Origin: Planoprotostelium fungivorum
Lineage: Eukaryota; Evosea; Variosea; Cavosteliida; Cavosteliaceae
Length of the DNA stretch: 64,000 bases
Direction of reading: 5' to 3'
Assembly: GCA_003024175.1 (NCBI GenBank)
Contig: MDYQ01000257.1
Coordinates: 344,778 to 408,777, forward strand
Position numbers and translations under genes: made by a program. The notes under the pieces are model-generated. The model worked only from the letters and a program-made list of their open reading frames with translations, ran no database searches and was not told where the DNA came from. Shown one piece after another: positions 23,522-36,412 of this stretch; the first letter of the stretch is position 1; the number at the start of each line of letters is the position of its first letter.

Positions 23522-24905
23522 ATGACCGCAACGACAGTGCGAAAGCTCGTGCGGCTCGTTCCCACTCCAAAGAAAGGGTCCAGATCATATTTATTTCTCA
23601 TAGGCACGGTCCTGATCACACGGCACCATCATCCACTATAATAGCTATAGCTCTCGGCCCTCTCGTTATTCTTTTTACAGGCTGAGGAAGGTGTCAAGCA
23701 AACGGATGCAACACTCGGCTCAGTCAGCCAGCTCCAGCGCATGGACAAATGGTGTTTGATCTGTTGTTGTGATCTCATACCATTCATTCATCTGCCAGAA
23801 ACTTAGCATCCCCTCGAATTGCAACAACTCAGCCGTCACAGATCTTAAAAATGGACAAAGGGGTCCGACAAAAGTTCACATCACTCTCGATCCAACATCG
23901 GATCTCATCGAAAAGATGAATGAAGAGAGTGCCGCCTCCATATTGAAGAATCATTTTCAATTCCCCGTTCCTGCACAGGAGAAAAAGACGGAGTCAAACA
24001 GTATCTTTGAAGACGAGGACACTTCTTATCATCTCCCAAGGAAGCCTCAGGTGAAGTCGACGTAATTCCGTGTCATTGATTGAACATGACCAGTAGATCC
24101 CTGCGATATCATCCACAGGTAATCTTACGCGAGACGAGGAGAAAAAAGACGATCGGTTCGACAGAGATGACGATGAAGTGGAAGATGAAGAGATGCAAGA
24201 GAGTTATTCGGATGAAGATGACGTCGTCACGCCACCCCTTTCACCAGAAATAATGGTAGAGAAGAGAAGATCGAGGCCCTATAGAGAATGGATACCTCCT
24301 GACATCCATCCAATCAGCCACACGCAGCGTCTGAGAGAGACAAACAAGAGAAGACGTCCTCCATCTGAAGTGTCTACCATCCTTCCTCTTCTCCACACAG
24401 ACGTGAGATGACCCAGAGAAGGATGATGTTAACCAATTCAGATAGTGGTCGTGTTGGATTGGTTGGTTGTAACGAGAGGAGATTTAGAGAGGAAGAAGGG
24501 AGCGAAAGAGGTGACGGAGGGACAGAGGAGATCCTTGGAAGAGAAACCAGAGACGATCAATCGCCTCATCAGCACATTGAAAGAATTAGATCAGAGGTCC
24601 ATCTATCTCTCTAGTCCCTCTCAGATACAATTCGTCACAGAGGAGTGAGTGATTCTCCTTCAAGTGACGACTGAGAAAATCAGGCAAGTGCAGCAGTTAT
24701 TGGAGGAATTTAAGGGGGCCAGAGTCCAATTTGAGACACTCGCAAAGGAGATCACCAATCTAATGCTATCTCTATCCAGTGGTAAGAGTGAGAGATGAAC
24801 AACGGATGATGAATTTTCTCAGTCCAGCATGTATTATCAACACCACCGCCTGGACGATATGCATTGGTGATAAAACAATCACCATTTGATCTGAACTATC
24901 TCTAG
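23522..24905 (+). CDS. Unrecognised acidic / coiled-coil protein
   Basis: Start near MTATTVRKL at 23522; the first intron border is uncertain and longer than usual. Exons give KQTDATLGSVSQLQRMDKC, VHITLDPTSDLIEKMNEES, ILKNHFQFPVPAQEKK and FEDEDTSYHLPRKPQ. A very acidic part follows (DRDDDEVEDEEMQESYSDED), then VVTPPLSPEIMVEKRRSRP and REWIPPDIHPISHTQRLRE. The helical end has PETINRLISTLKELDQRS, VQQLLEEFKGARVQFETLA and KQSPFDLNYL at the TAG. No known domain is evident. An acidic middle with a C-terminal coiled coil would fit a scaffold or nuclear protein, but that is only composition. The stop is immediately followed by an ATG (TAGATG, 24903-24908). Confidence 0.5.
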
Positions 24906-25350
24906 ATGCCCGGAGCCTACTCAGGATCGCCTTTTCCATTGAAAGAGCTATTGGAATATATACGTCCAAATTGACGATATAAACTCTTGTGAATGATCTG
25001 ATTAGATGTTAGCAGTATACGGACTCTATTATGCAGTGTATCATCCGAACAGGATTTGAGGTTATCAGAAGCAGTGAAGGATGGTGTCTGTGGACGATAA
25101 AGAGGGTATGATCAAGATGATATCATCACTCCACAGGAGAATGGCGAAGTGCCAAGTCCAAAAAGCGGAGATCACATACCTCGATAATCTAGATCATGTT
25201 GTTGGACATCTTCAGAAGGTTGATATAGCCGACCTAAGTACATTTTAGAACCACCGTCCAGTGATCCTCTCGAATCAGATGAACGATGGTGAAGAGGAGG
25301 TTGATCTGTTGAATGGTCACAATGAGAGACGTATCGGTATGTTCACGTAA
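24906..25350 (+). CDS. Possible small coiled-coil protein, structure incomplete
   Basis: An ATG directly after the previous stop opens MPGAYSGSPFPLKELLEYI, which after a 42-nt intron continues VSSIRTLLCSVSSEQDLRL and SEAVKDG. A later stretch reads RMAKCQVQKAEITYLDNLD and HVVGHLQK, clearly helical. I could not find splice sites that keep all parts in one frame, so the gene model is tentative and its end unknown. It could be a separate small gene or mis-modelled exons of the preceding one. Confidence 0.3.
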
Positions 25351-25441
25351 TAGAATCTCCTTCTATATCGGTTCGAAGGTTAGTACCTCCCATTGATGTT
25401 GGTCATCACGAAATTCATCTTGTATAGATCATTTGCATGTA

Positions 25442-26444
25442 ATGAAGGTGGCACTATCAGCACTGATTGTTGGATTGGTTGCGGCTGAGCAATGATGTCG
25501 ATCCGATGTCAATTTGAAAAACTTTCTTTCCGTCAGTTATGTACATCCTTTTCTTTATCAATAGGAATTAATCCAGTGTGTGCCAAACACTGCTCTCTGC
25601 GACGTCTGCTCCCACTTAACATACAACAGCTCCGTATCTGCATCAAAATAGAAGATCAATTGCGTGTAGAAGCTCTGGTACAGTTCTCTCTTTCCGTCTG
25701 TTACATCATTACACCACATACTCATCATCAACACTCACTCATGAACAAGAAGCCATTTCGATGCCACCATAAGTCCTCTGTTCCCATCTTAGGGAAACCA
25801 TTGTACAGCTTTTTCGTATCAAGATTAAATCTGTGTGACGTCAGAAAGGAGGATGAGATGAATCCACTCACTGCCAATAAAACCGATCTGTCCTCTTGAC
25901 ATCACCGTCACACGGCTCTGATAACGTTCGAGCCCACGTCTTCACACACGTCCTTTCTCTGTCCATGATGGCTCGTATCTCATCAAAAGCCATTGGACCA
26001 CCTAATCATCTCATGAGTGATTGAGAGGGATGTACTACTCACCACACGGGAAGTACCGTGCTTCATCACACCGTGTGTGAGGCGATGATCCAGATTCTTC
26101 CGTACCTTCTGCATGAATCTTCCTATCGTGAATGTTTGGCTCATTCTAAAGCATTCGACATCCTCCCTGATCCTTGGCCGATTGTGCTCAATTGAATCAT
26201 ATCAGCCTATCAGGCCTGGAGAGCAAGAGGTAATAGGGTCGCACCCATTGACAATCCATCTTCGAGCACAACCAATGTGCAGACGACTCAATGTATGTAT
26301 CCATGGTTAGGAAGTACATCTGACTTTTTTGCAGACTACTTTTGCGACAACTGCCGCGAAGGATTCTTGACTCAAAGACAACTTGATGATCGTCTTGGCA
26401 GTGAATGCCCAAATCTAGTGTATGAATACTTCGGTTCTGAGTAG
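25442..26444 (+). CDS. Putative secreted saposin-like Cys-rich protein
   Basis: The ATG at 25442 begins a signal peptide (MKVALSALIVGLVAAEQ). Separate exon-like frames downstream are rich in paired cysteines: IQCVPNTALCDVCSHLTYNS (25566-25640), a helix CEAMIQILPYLLHESSYREC (26075-26140), and the final exon DYFCDNCREGFLTQRQLDDR with LGSECPNLVYEYFGSE before TAG 26444. Two CxxC helices in repeated arrangement suggest saposin-B-like lipid-binding modules. Several introns remain unplaced, so exact residues between these pieces are unknown. The saposin call rests on cysteine spacing only. Confidence 0.35.
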
Positions 26445-26668
26445 ATAGTTTGGCGGTGATAGATAAAGACAATATAATGATACTATTGCTGTAGTTAATA
26501 TTGTAGTCCGCCCCCAGCACACCACAGCCTGCCATCAGCACCGTCCGCACACACAGTGGCCGTGTAAACTAGGAACTGCTGACAGCAAGCTATATCGTGT
26601 GACTTGTATTTCTCAAGAGACTGCAGTGGAGTGTCTAAAATGCACTAAAGGTCAACCTCTAACAAATA

Positions 26669-26890
26669 CTATTGGTGCTCCAACTTTTCTTTGTATGCTC
26701 TGATCACCATCATCTGCTTTGTGATAAATTTGTCCTTCTGCTCTATTGTCTTGAACATCTCTTCTAGCTGAAGTTCTAAAGACATTGGGGTTGTCGATAA
26801 ATGTATTTGAAAATGGTTTCTATCAAATTTATTCTGCACAAAGGCAGTTGGTCTGGCTCTTAATGTGCATCGGTTAATTCTCCGGACCAA
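26669..26890 (-). CDS. Small single-exon protein, probably mitochondrial
   Basis: 73 codons with no intron. The N-terminal third is rich in Arg and lacks acidic residues (MVRRINRCTLRARPTAFVQN), as in a mitochondrial presequence; a helical part follows (SLELQLEEMFKTIEQKDKFI, then QMMVIRAYKEKLEHQ). The gene is head to head with DOP1, 94 bp between start codons. I recognise no family. Its coherent composition argues for a real gene, but an intron-free short ORF needs transcript support. Confidence 0.45.
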   Translation of the reverse strand: MVRRINRCTLRARPTAFVQNKFDRNHFQIHLSTTPMSLELQLEEMFKTIEQKDKFITKQMMVIRAYKEKLEHQ

Positions 26891-26984
26891 AGGGCTAAAC
26901 TGCCTTGAGATGAGATAATTTATCGTGGTTGATTGTAGTTACACCCAGGGTGATGTACACATCGATCGTGCTAGCGTCGGTCGC

Positions 26985-29900
26985 ATGGCATCAGACGAAA
27001 TCAATACAAAATACAAGTATTATGCAGAAGAAGGTGCACGACTCTCTTCCTGATTAGTCACGAATAATCTACGTTTAGTTGCGGCCTCTTTAGAATCATT
27101 TGATCGTGCCACAGAATGGGCTGACTTGATTAAATTTCTGCAAAGGGTGTCGAAGGTAATCAATCAGTAAGAATCATCAAATGATGATTCTAGGTCCTCT
27201 CTAAATACGAGGCTTTGAGCATCATACCACACAAATTAATACTGGGAAAGCGCTTAGCTCAATGTTTGAATCCTGCATTACCGAGTGGCGTCCACCTGAA
27301 ATGCTTGGAGGTGTACGAGACGATATTTCAAAAATTGGGGTCAGCTCTCGTCTTAGATCTCCCCATCTATTCGATGGGCATATTTCCCATCTTCCAATTC
27401 GCTGCCACCACAGTGAAGGTGATTCCTCACTCTTCGTCTGATGATTCACTGTCTCAGCCGAGAGTACTGGAATTACTGGAGAATTACTATCTACCTCTAG
27501 GCTCTGACATCATCCCTGCTCTCCCCGGTATGCTCATGTCTGTCCTGCCTGGTGAACCCCACCATCGTCTCTCCATTTAATCATCGTCAGGGTTGGAAGA
27601 TGAGACGAACGAAATGTTTCCCAGAGTGCTGCAGTTGCTCGATCACACCAGGTGAGTCTCTGTCGATGAATGAAAAGCTGCGATGATGTGAGAGATGAAA
27701 TGGGTGACATCAACAGAACGGTGTGCGGGGGAGCCATCTTCTTTCGTAGTTTATGGGGTGCAACAATGACGAGTGATCAATGCAAGATCCCAGCCCTCAA
27801 TTATCTCATTCGAACGGCGCCCAGTAACATGTCCACCACAGATATCGATACGGTGACATATTCGAAGAGATGAACACCAACAGAAGGACAGATGATGCCC
27901 GGAAGAGATGTCTTGACTGTCAGGAGTATAGAGAGCTGTCTGAGAGACAACAACATCATGGTGCAGAGGTCCATCTTAGATCTCGTGCAGATCATATGCC
28001 CACTCAATGCAAAGATCTTTCCAGAGGAAGTGACGGTCAGGCTATTGGCCAACGCCCTGCGTGTTCTCAATCGAAGGGACATGTCACTCAATAGAAGGTC
28101 GGTCTTATCTCACCCTCCCGACTCAGCATTCAACCCTATTCAGATTGTTTCTGTGGCTGTTGGGGAGAGAAGAGAGGGACGAAGAGGTGTACTTCAGCCA
28201 GTACACGAAAGAACCGATGGTCAAAGCGATCAGAGGAATGTTCATGCAGATTGAAGAGGAGGTGAATGGAGTGAGATGAATGGAGATCAACAGACACAGG
28301 CAGAAGGGCTGGTGGTGTGTAACATCGTGTCCACTCTGTTGGACAAGAGACATCTGGGGTCTGTTATCATCGATGACATACTGGGTGATCTGATGGGTCT
28401 CCTTGGCAACAAATCTCTCCTATCCATCAAGATCCTCAAGTCTGTGGGCCTTCTCCTCGATCAATTGGAGTTACCCACTCTCTGGTCTTTCATCTTGACC
28501 CATCTCTCCTCCATCCCTCATCCATCCTCTGGTGTGTCTCTTACACCACACTCCTTCTCAACGATTCAAGGTTCACTACTGTGGTTGGATTCGATTCTGG
28601 ATATCTTGTCCCTCGGTGACGTTCAAGTGCAGGGCAACTATCTCCCCTCTCTCTTGGGTATTCTACTCCGTATCATCACGGACAACACTTCTTTGGTATT
28701 TGAAGTTCCGTTACATCCTCTCACCTTTCTCAGCCTGTGACCACACTCGATCTTCTTCAACTGTGCATCAAATTAGTGGAGAGAATCGATGTGGATATAG
28801 AGCAATCGATCCATGCCATGGACATGAAAGGTCATCTCTTCTTCCATGTCTATCACTCTCATCCGTCCTTCACTCATGTGATCTCAGGGGAGAGATTGTT
28901 CACAGAATTACAATGCGTACAATTGTACGACTCATTCTTCATCTCCCTCGTCGATCAATCGATGAAAGGTGAGAAGATCACATGTTGATTACTTCTGATG
29001 CAACGACAGGTGAAGGTGAAGTAAACGGTGAAATCTTGAAATGTGCATCGCACCTACTGATCAGGTCAACTCCTCACATGTTAAGTCGCTGATTCTTCCA
29101 GATTTCACACCCACTTTCGATTCGATTCATCACAATCTTCTCCTATCGTCTGCACCCCTCAGTGGTTATCCTCCCTCTACCAGCTCTGTATGGTGAATAG
29201 ACAAAAGAACGACCAACAGTTGAATCTATGAACAGATTAGTCAAGCACAAGTATCTATCATTGGGATCAAGGCTTTCTTGTCTCTGCTAGTGCCTGAAGA
29301 CAAGGGGAGGATGAAACCTTCAGTGGGTAGTCACAAGAAGATGTCGCAGTACATCTATAGAGAGGGGACCGTGTTGGATGGTGTGTCCTATACATCAACT
29401 ATGGTTGAGAGACATCAGGATGCATGGCTCGAATGTGGAAATTACTAGCACCCGAACACACAGAAGTCCATAGCGATGTGAGGATGCATTGTGAATCGTA
29501 CAGAAGAGATCAAAGCCTTGAGAGATCGAATGTTCTACAGGTGGCTGAATCGTTCATGGAGATGTATGAGAGAATGGGAGAGGAGAAGATCAGTCAGATA
29601 TTGGCTGAGAGTACACATCCGAATCGTTCTATCGATCAACGAATCGATGCCTATTCCAGGTCAGTTTCGCTTGGAAACCATTCATCGTGAACAAGAGTGA
29701 ATCAGGATTAGGTTTGGGCTGCTGTGGAGATTGACCGACAGCATCGTTGAGATGAGTAGAAACGAAGAAGAGAAAGAAGAGGAGGGGAAAGAGAAGGAAG
29801 GACAGAAGGGAAGGAGAGAGAAGAGGAAGATACTGTCAGAAACACTCTTCCTGATGATGGAGAGTCTGACAGACAGACAACCTCACGTTCAACTGGTTGG

Positions 29901-32900
29901 CATCTCCTGGGCTTGTCAATCCATCGCTTACTTCAATCGAATATTAGATCCATTCCTCACTGTTCTATTGGATCCACTCTCTCAGAGGTATCACTTGATG
30001 CACATCATCACTGACCTCAACAGATCGAATGGTGTCTATCAACACAGTTATGACTTTCGAAGGGTTCTCCATGTCATGGATAGCATGAAGGTGAGACGAA
30101 GAGAGAAGAAAAGTTGAATATCACAGACGGTCATTCAAGTGTGGGTGGATCATTATCCAGACATCGAGTCTGTGTTAGACACCACCTTAGATCGAGACAT
30201 CCTCACTCTGGAGAAGATGCAAGACCTGGGAAGTGAAGAGAGGATCGTTCCCTCCATCACCTACCTCGACTGTATCTTCCATACCACGTTGAGGTACGTC
30301 CATCATCTGAATCGAACTCAAGTGAATAGATACGTGGAGGGAAAAGTACCAGGAACAGCCAGTGGAGAGTACATCGAATGGAACGATCGAGTCAGATCAT
30401 CCGCCATACATTTCCTCCGCTTCATTCTCTTGGAGGTATCTTTGTCTTTCATCTTTGCCTTGTAATGACAGAGAACAGGTCAGTGATATACAGAGGGGAG
30501 GAGAGACGTGTCGAGTCATAGAGAAGACATTGGTTGACTGCCTGAACGAATCAGTGGCAGAGAAGAACATCATAGTGCAGATGAGCACCTTGGAGTGCAT
30601 CAAGGTGAGAGAGGAGAAGAATGAAGTGACACAGATAGGTCTTATTCAACATCGACAACGAATATCACAATGGGAGAGGGAAGGAGAGCCAATCACCATG
30701 GTTGATCGACACAGAAGAGGGAGAGAATGGAACAGGAAGGATGATGAATGCCTTGCTGCAGAACATGGGAACAGGTGATGGAGGGAGAGGAGGAAACTGA
30801 AGACCCCAGGTCTCCTGGACAAGACCAGTGCGGGAATGCGATTCTACTGGCTGGAAGTCATGCACGCATCGATGGAGTGCTGCATTCGAATGAAACAAAG
30901 AGGACTGCAGAGCATCGTGACCATGATGAAGAGCATCAGCACTCTGATCGAGCAGGACTATCCTCATCCCTCCTTCATCAGGAACAATGCAGCCGTGAAG
31001 GACATCAGCATGGCCCTTGGAACACTGAGCATGTTGCTGTCCTCTCTCGACAGCCTTCCCAACAGTGCCGAACCTCCCAGAGAATCATCGACAGGGATGA
31101 ACCTCTATTCTCCCACAGAGATGAACCAGACCTCCTGGTGGCTCCCCTCCCTCCTGTACAAGGCCCTCTCCTTCCAAGACAACACGGGGCTATCTCACGA
31201 CATTCCTTGGGTCTATCAGTACATCCACAGAGATCTCCTCTCTGTTATCAGGTATATCGTCCTTCTGATGAAGAGCTCATATCGAATCTAGTTCACTGCT
31301 GAGCTTGTGGTGTGACGATGGGGAGAAGATGAATGTAGAACAGAAGAGGAGTAAGAGAGGTAAGAGATGGAAGGGAACAGTCGATGACGTGATCAGGTAT
31401 ACAGATGCAGATCATCGATTTGATCGATCCTCTCATCGTCAAGTGTGCGCCGATCGTTATCAATGCCATCTTATCCATATGGTTGGACACTTACTCCACC
31501 CCTGTCTATTCCACCATCTCTCATATGGTAAGCATATCTCTGAAGATGTAGTGAAATGGATGATATGCTGAACCGGCATAGAAATACCCTCCATTATCGA
31601 TGGAACAACAGAGCATCAAGGATCTCCTCAACCAATTATCCTCCTTGACCCCTGAGGTGAATCAACCACTGTATGATAATGAAAAATGACGGAGACAGAT
31701 CTTCATGCCCTGCATGATGAATGCCATGGCCCACGTACAGAGAATGCCAAACTATGCCAGCCGATCAGCCAGGAAGACTACATCTACTGGAGGAGCTACG
31801 GACGAGCATCTGAGAGAGTTGTCCATACTGCACATGGTTCACATGTACATCACCTCATGTCTGAGTGATGCTGCCAAATTAGAGAAGGGTGAGGAGGAGA
31901 GGAGAGAGTGAGAGCTGAGAGGATCAGGAGGGTGGAAGGGGATGATGGGAATGACGAGGCAGACGATGTACAGTGACCAGGGTGAAGTGACCATCGGGAT
32001 GTACAACCTATTCGATGCATTCGTCCAGGCGAGAGGAACTCAAGGGATGGACAAGAACGTGAAGAGAGACCTTCAAGAGGTTCTCCACAAGCTCTTTGAG
32101 AGATGCTGCGCCATCATCCAAGGACAACACCCCCCAGATATGAAGGTGAAAAGTGTGCACTGATATCGGAATAATGAGATAAAAGGGACCAGCGAGGAGT
32201 AGTCTGAGGGCACTCACGATGAGAGAGATAGGAAGCAGGATGGTGGCATTGGTGGAGAATGTCTATCACGACAAGACGGAATGGATATCAGTCATCATCC
32301 AGATGGTGATCCAAGCCGTACAACCTTACCTGGATAAGAACGACAGAGGAGAGGGACACAGAGAATCCCTGGTCATGTTGAATCAGATCACACACTCGGA
32401 TCATTCGGTGAAGATATGGAAGAAGGTGTGACAGCCACATGTCTCCCTCTCACCTCTCCAGACAGTGAGCGACCTTTTCTACTCGGAAGGCTTCTTCATC
32501 ATGGACGATGGTACGATGCATGACATCAAGAGCACCATCAACAACTGGATGGTGAAGGACAAGAGTGCCTTTCCAGAGTTACTGAGTGAGTGGGGAGAGT
32601 GTGTGTACCTGATGATGCAGATCGACTGAATCGGAGCACACCCTTGTTCATGGGAAAAGAGGAGGACATGGCCATCAAGTGCGGGAGCATGAAGCGGTTG
32701 TCCTTCGTTCTGTACGCTGGAGGTGAGAGGACCGAGAGATGAACGAGTGAAGGGATGCAGTGGTGGATATGTACAACCCGTACGTCTCATCCATACAAGA
32801 GAGGATCACCGAGTTCATGAAAAACAACAACCACGATCTACTGTGCTGCCAGGTGAGAGGAGGAGGAGGCTGAGATGACAGAGACAGGTCATTCTGTGCT

Positions 32901-33583
32901 TTCGAGTGATGATTCTACGATTCTCGCCCAACAACATCCGATCCATATGGCCCACCATGGCCACTGAGATGGTGCTCCGATTCCCTTGTACGAACGTAAC
33001 CAATGACAGATCAAAACTGTGTCGGAAATGGTGCGGAACAAATATCGAGATCCATTGGTGCTATCCTTGTATCGATTCTTGGACCAACTATCAGTCCTGC
33101 CCTCTGAAGACTTCAACCTGTGAGATTTACATTCGATGGTGAGTGTGATGCTGATCGATCCATTCAGATTGAATTGGATGTTTGTGTCAGAGTCTTGGCC
33201 GGTGGAGAGGATGACTACTTCATTCAATCCTTATCTAGAATCCTCACTATCCAACCGCAGTATTCTGAACGATTACATATCCAATCAGATATCCATGTCA
33301 TCACGTGAGAAGAATGACATCGATGAATAGAATGACATGAGAGAAGAATAGAGGAGATTGAATAGAAACAGAGTCAGAGAGAGAACAGAGAGAGTTTAGC
33401 AGGGAGATGCTGGCGAACGGATTCACAGGGAACGATGTAGAGGGAGAGATGTTGATATGGATATCACACCTCCAGTTGAACCTGATGACACCACAAACAG
33501 TGAAGCCAGACGATCTTTCCGTCACCTCTGCCATCGACGCTGAATTTATGGAAAAGCCTCCACACGATACAAATGCAAGATGA
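26985..33583 (+). CDS. DOP1: DOP1/Dopey Golgi-endosome trafficking scaffold
   Basis: Large peripheral membrane protein that with Mon2 and flippases acts at the Golgi/endosome. The start MASDEINTKYKYYAEE is followed by SLESFDRATEWADLIKFLQR and the diagnostic IIPHKLILGKRLAQCLNPAL, PSGVHLKCLEVYETIFQKLG, LDLPIYSMGIFPIFQFA, NYYLPLGSDIIPALPG. Helical-repeat exons continue throughout: SILDLVQIICPLNAKIFPEE, GLLLDQLELPTLWSFILTHL, GISWACQSIAYFNRILDPFL, FFHVYHSHPSFTHVISGERL. The C-terminal part includes VPLYRFLDQLSVLPSEDFN-type sequence. The end is SAIDAEFMEKPPHDTNAR, TGA 33581-33583. About 30 introns, mostly 40-60 nt, so about 1,700 residues, typical for the family. No break or frameshift noted. Confidence 0.87.
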
Positions 33584-33588
33584 TAAAT

Positions 33589-34052
33589 TTATGTACAGCT
33601 GATGGTGATCTTCGGTTGATCGACATTCTCCAGCAGTATGGTCTGTCCGTCTACTTGAACGGGATCTAAATCAACAAAGGGAATCATGTTGGGTGCCTCC
33701 CTGAAGGGCTTCCAGCCCTGTGGTGGTGAGGGAGGTGGCGAGAGCATCCAATTTCTCTGTGCCTTCGGAACGTCCAAATAGTGGAATATCTTACTCTCGT
33801 CAAACGTTTCGTATTTCTCCCCTGGCTGTCGAGGTTTAAAAATGGCAATTATGTACATCTCACCTGAGGTCGTTTAGTTCTTGTTTGCTCTGTCATTGCT
33901 TTTCTGGCCATTGCCACCATCAGATTCTGTAGCTTGTGGATGGTCTCTTCCTCAATCTGGTCTCCTTCGTCCTCACTGTCTTCTTCACTGTGATACCCAT
34001 TTGGGCTTTGTGTTTCAAGCATTTGTTTGATGACAGAGTGAACATTCATCAT
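33589..34052 (-). CDS. Calcipressin (RCAN)-like calcineurin regulator lacking the RRM domain
   Basis: Two exons separated by one 38-nt intron (about 33826-33863) give about 140 residues: MMNVHSVIKQMLETQSPN, an acidic run (SEEDSEDEGDQIEEE), a helix (HKLQNLMVAMARKAMTE), then PGEKYETFDESKIFHYLDV, the RCAN hallmark WMLSPPPSPPQGWKPF and a C-terminal VDLDPVQVDG. LxxPPxSPPxGW is the FLISPPxSPPxGW element by which calcipressins bind calcineurin; the order and the PGEKYE motif also match the family. Ordinary RCAN proteins carry an N-terminal RRM, absent here, replaced by the acidic helical region. Whether it still inhibits calcineurin is unknown. It converges on DOP1 with 5 bp between stops and is head to head with the RCC1 gene. 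Confidence 0.6.
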
Positions 34053-34127
34053 GATGTGTTTTGTGTTTGTTCACATCAACAAAAGGCACTTGTAGACAGA
34101 GACCAATTTTCTTGTGATCACAGATCG

Positions 34128-35501
34128 ATGACCTCCCTTGTTAGGAAACAAATACACAATTTAAGACAGCTTAGCACTCATCGAGCAGATGTTGGTCATC
34201 AGCGATTGTTCATTTGGGGCAGAGGAGATAGCGGTCAGCTAGGATTGGGTAGCTCTGCTTTAGAATCACAGGGTGCTTTCTTATTCAACGATGGCGTGAA
34301 GAGATTCTGGGCTGGACCGAATCATTTCTTTGCGGACGATGATCGCTCTGCAATTTGGGCCTGGGGTCGTTCAGATTTCCTTCAGACAGGAGTACGAGGA
34401 GACAAAGTATTCTCACCCAAGAAATTGACCTCGGAATTCTTGGACACTGGAAGAGTCGTACACATATCCTGTGGCTCTCAGCACACTCTCTGCACAATTG
34501 GTACCATCTCCACCTCAGCCTCATACTGAACGCACACAGAAGAGGACGGAGGAGAACATCAGATTTACTCGTGGGGAAGAAATGCCTCAGGTAGAGCACA
34601 GCATATTGATCCATCTCATTCATCCAGGCGAGCTCGGCATAGGTACCATCACTCAGCAAGAAACACCTTCTCGTGTCAATCTACCGTACGTACAAATAAG
34701 GCGACATCATCTTACATCCTCAGCTCAGGGTCTCTTTTGTCTACAGCCTGTGGAGAGGATTATTCAGTCGCATCCATTGATGGCCACGGCTTGTTTGCAT
34801 TCGGACGCAACGATCATGGACAACTTGGTGTCGAGGGAGAGAAGATGATCCCCAATCCAACGAGAATCGATAAGATCAGCGACAAGATCACCAAGTTGAG
34901 CTGTGGATGGGGTCATACGGCTGGGATCACAGAGAGGGGAGATGTGTGGCTGTGGGGCTCCAACCGCCATTCCCAATGCGGGAGAGGAGAGAAGACGATC
35001 AAGTGCCCTCCAGTCCTTCTCAGTAAGGATACTTTCGGTCGATCGAAAGTTGTGCAGGCAGATTGTGGCTCGGTGAGAAGGGGGGAGAGAAAGGATCTCA
35101 TCCAATGCAGGGGCACGTATTGTACAGGACGGAGGATGGAGGAGTGTGGCTGTCTGGGTCAGCTGCTGACGGGAAGGGAATCACCCACACAGAGGATCTC
35201 CTCACTCCTCAGAGGCTGCCATTCTTTGATGAGTTGGACAGCCCTGTGGTGTCCACGATGTCTGGGGTAGATCACCTGGGAGCCATGTTGGGTGAGAGGA
35301 GAGAGGGGAGAAGATGTGACAACGACAGAGAATGGAGAGGTCTACATGTGGGGATTTGGTCAACATGGTGCACTGGGACCTGCTCTGAGGAAGACGATTG
35401 TGATACCTCAGAGGATCGAGAGCTCACTGCTCAAGGGACAAACTATCACGAGAGTGTACGGATCCATGGATGCAACGATATTCTTAGTCTCCTATCAATA
35501 A
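34128..35501 (+). CDS. RCC1-repeat beta-propeller protein, possibly mitochondrial (RCC1L-like)
   Basis: The start MTSLVRKQIHNLRQLSTHR lacks acidic residues and looks like a mitochondrial presequence. Blades follow: RLFIWGRGDSGQLGLGS, WAWGRSDFLQTGVRGDKV, VVHISCGSQHTLC, YSWGRNASGELGIGTITQQE, LFAFGRNDHGQLGVEGEKM, KLSCGWGHTAGITERGDVWL, WGSNRHSQCGRGEKTIK and MWGFGQHGALGPALRK, ending FLVSYQ at 35501. That is seven blades. Mitochondrial RCC1L has the same layout and works with mitoribosomes, but a cytosolic RCC1-like role cannot be excluded. Four or more short introns. Confidence 0.8.
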
Positions 35502-35640
35502 ATGCTATCGAACAGAGTAAGGTGATCAAGAATGCAGAGTGATAAAGAAAGTACAGTGGTAGATGGTAAAAAAGACAGATAAAGAGAGTAGAGTGGTAAA
35601 GAAAATAGAACAGTCCAAGCCAATTGTATTCGATGAACGC

Positions 35641-36271
35641 TTACAGTCTGCGTCCACGTCTTCCTCCCTTCCTTCTTGTGGAGTCGGTGGGGATGGGGGT
35701 GACATCCTCGATTCTTCCGATCTTCATGCCAGCACGAGCCAAAGCACGGAGGGCAGACTGGGCACCAGGTCCGGGGGTCTTTGTTCCTTGACCTCCGGTG
35801 GCTCTCAGCTTGATGTGCAGGGCGTTGATGCCGAGCTGCTTGCAACGCAGAACGACGTCTTGGGCGGCAAGCATAGCAGCGTAGGGGGAAGACTCATCAC
35901 GGTCAGCCTTGACCTTCATTCCTCCGGTCACACGGGAAAGGGTCTCACGACCAGTCAGATCAGTGACGTGCTGTAATGCATTCAGTTGTTTGCCAGAGAA
36001 ATCTCTTTCGAGATTTGTCAGCAAACGCGAGGGGGAGGCTTAAAGCCTACAACCCCAGTTGGAAAAATGGAAAGATGGAAGAATCGAGCGATCTCAATCA
36101 CTCACGATGAAAGTGTCGTTGAAAGAAGCAAAGATGTGAGCAACTCCGAAGACGTTCTCTCCCTGCTGGACGACGGGACCGAGTTGGACCTCCTCAACAA
36201 CCTTCTCCTTCTTCTTTGACTTGGACTACATAGACGTTAGAAATCATCGCAACAAACGCTTGGCACACCAT
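35641..36271 (-). CDS. RPS14: 40S ribosomal protein S14 (uS11)
   Basis: Small-subunit platform protein next to the mRNA exit. Exon 1 is just the ATG (36269-36271). After a 43-nt intron (36226-36268) come [20 protein letters not shown] and [20 protein letters not shown] second intron of about 150 nt (35975-36106) leads to [78 protein letters not shown] and the very C-terminal [10 protein letters not shown]. The protein is highly conserved and complete. Codon use is stronger than in neighbours, as expected for a highly expressed gene. Confidence 0.96.
36226..36268 (-). other. Intron directly after the start codon of RPS14
   Basis: The coding strand reads ATG then gtgtgccaag and ends tctatgtag before TCC AAG TCA, so the first coding exon is the start codon only. 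Removing 43 nt gives M-SKSKKKEK, the normal N-terminus of the protein. Confidence 0.8.
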
Positions 36272-36404
36272 TGTTTCTGTGTGTGATGCTCTTCAGAAAG
36301 AAGAGATGAGAAACCGAAATTTTCCCTCCCCCCCTGCGGCTTCCCTCCCTCCCCTTTCCTATTTCTCACTTTTTTAAAACCCGAACAAAAACCACACTTC
36401 TTTA

Positions 36405-36412
36405 TTTATATA
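36405..36412 (-). promoter_or_regulatory. TATA-like motif upstream of RPS14
   Basis: tatataaa on the minus strand, about 135 bp before the RPS14 ATG; a C-rich tract (plus strand, 36320-36356) lies between the two. It fits a promoter for this gene, but the DUS3 3' end is also close by, so the assignment is tentative. Confidence 0.3.
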
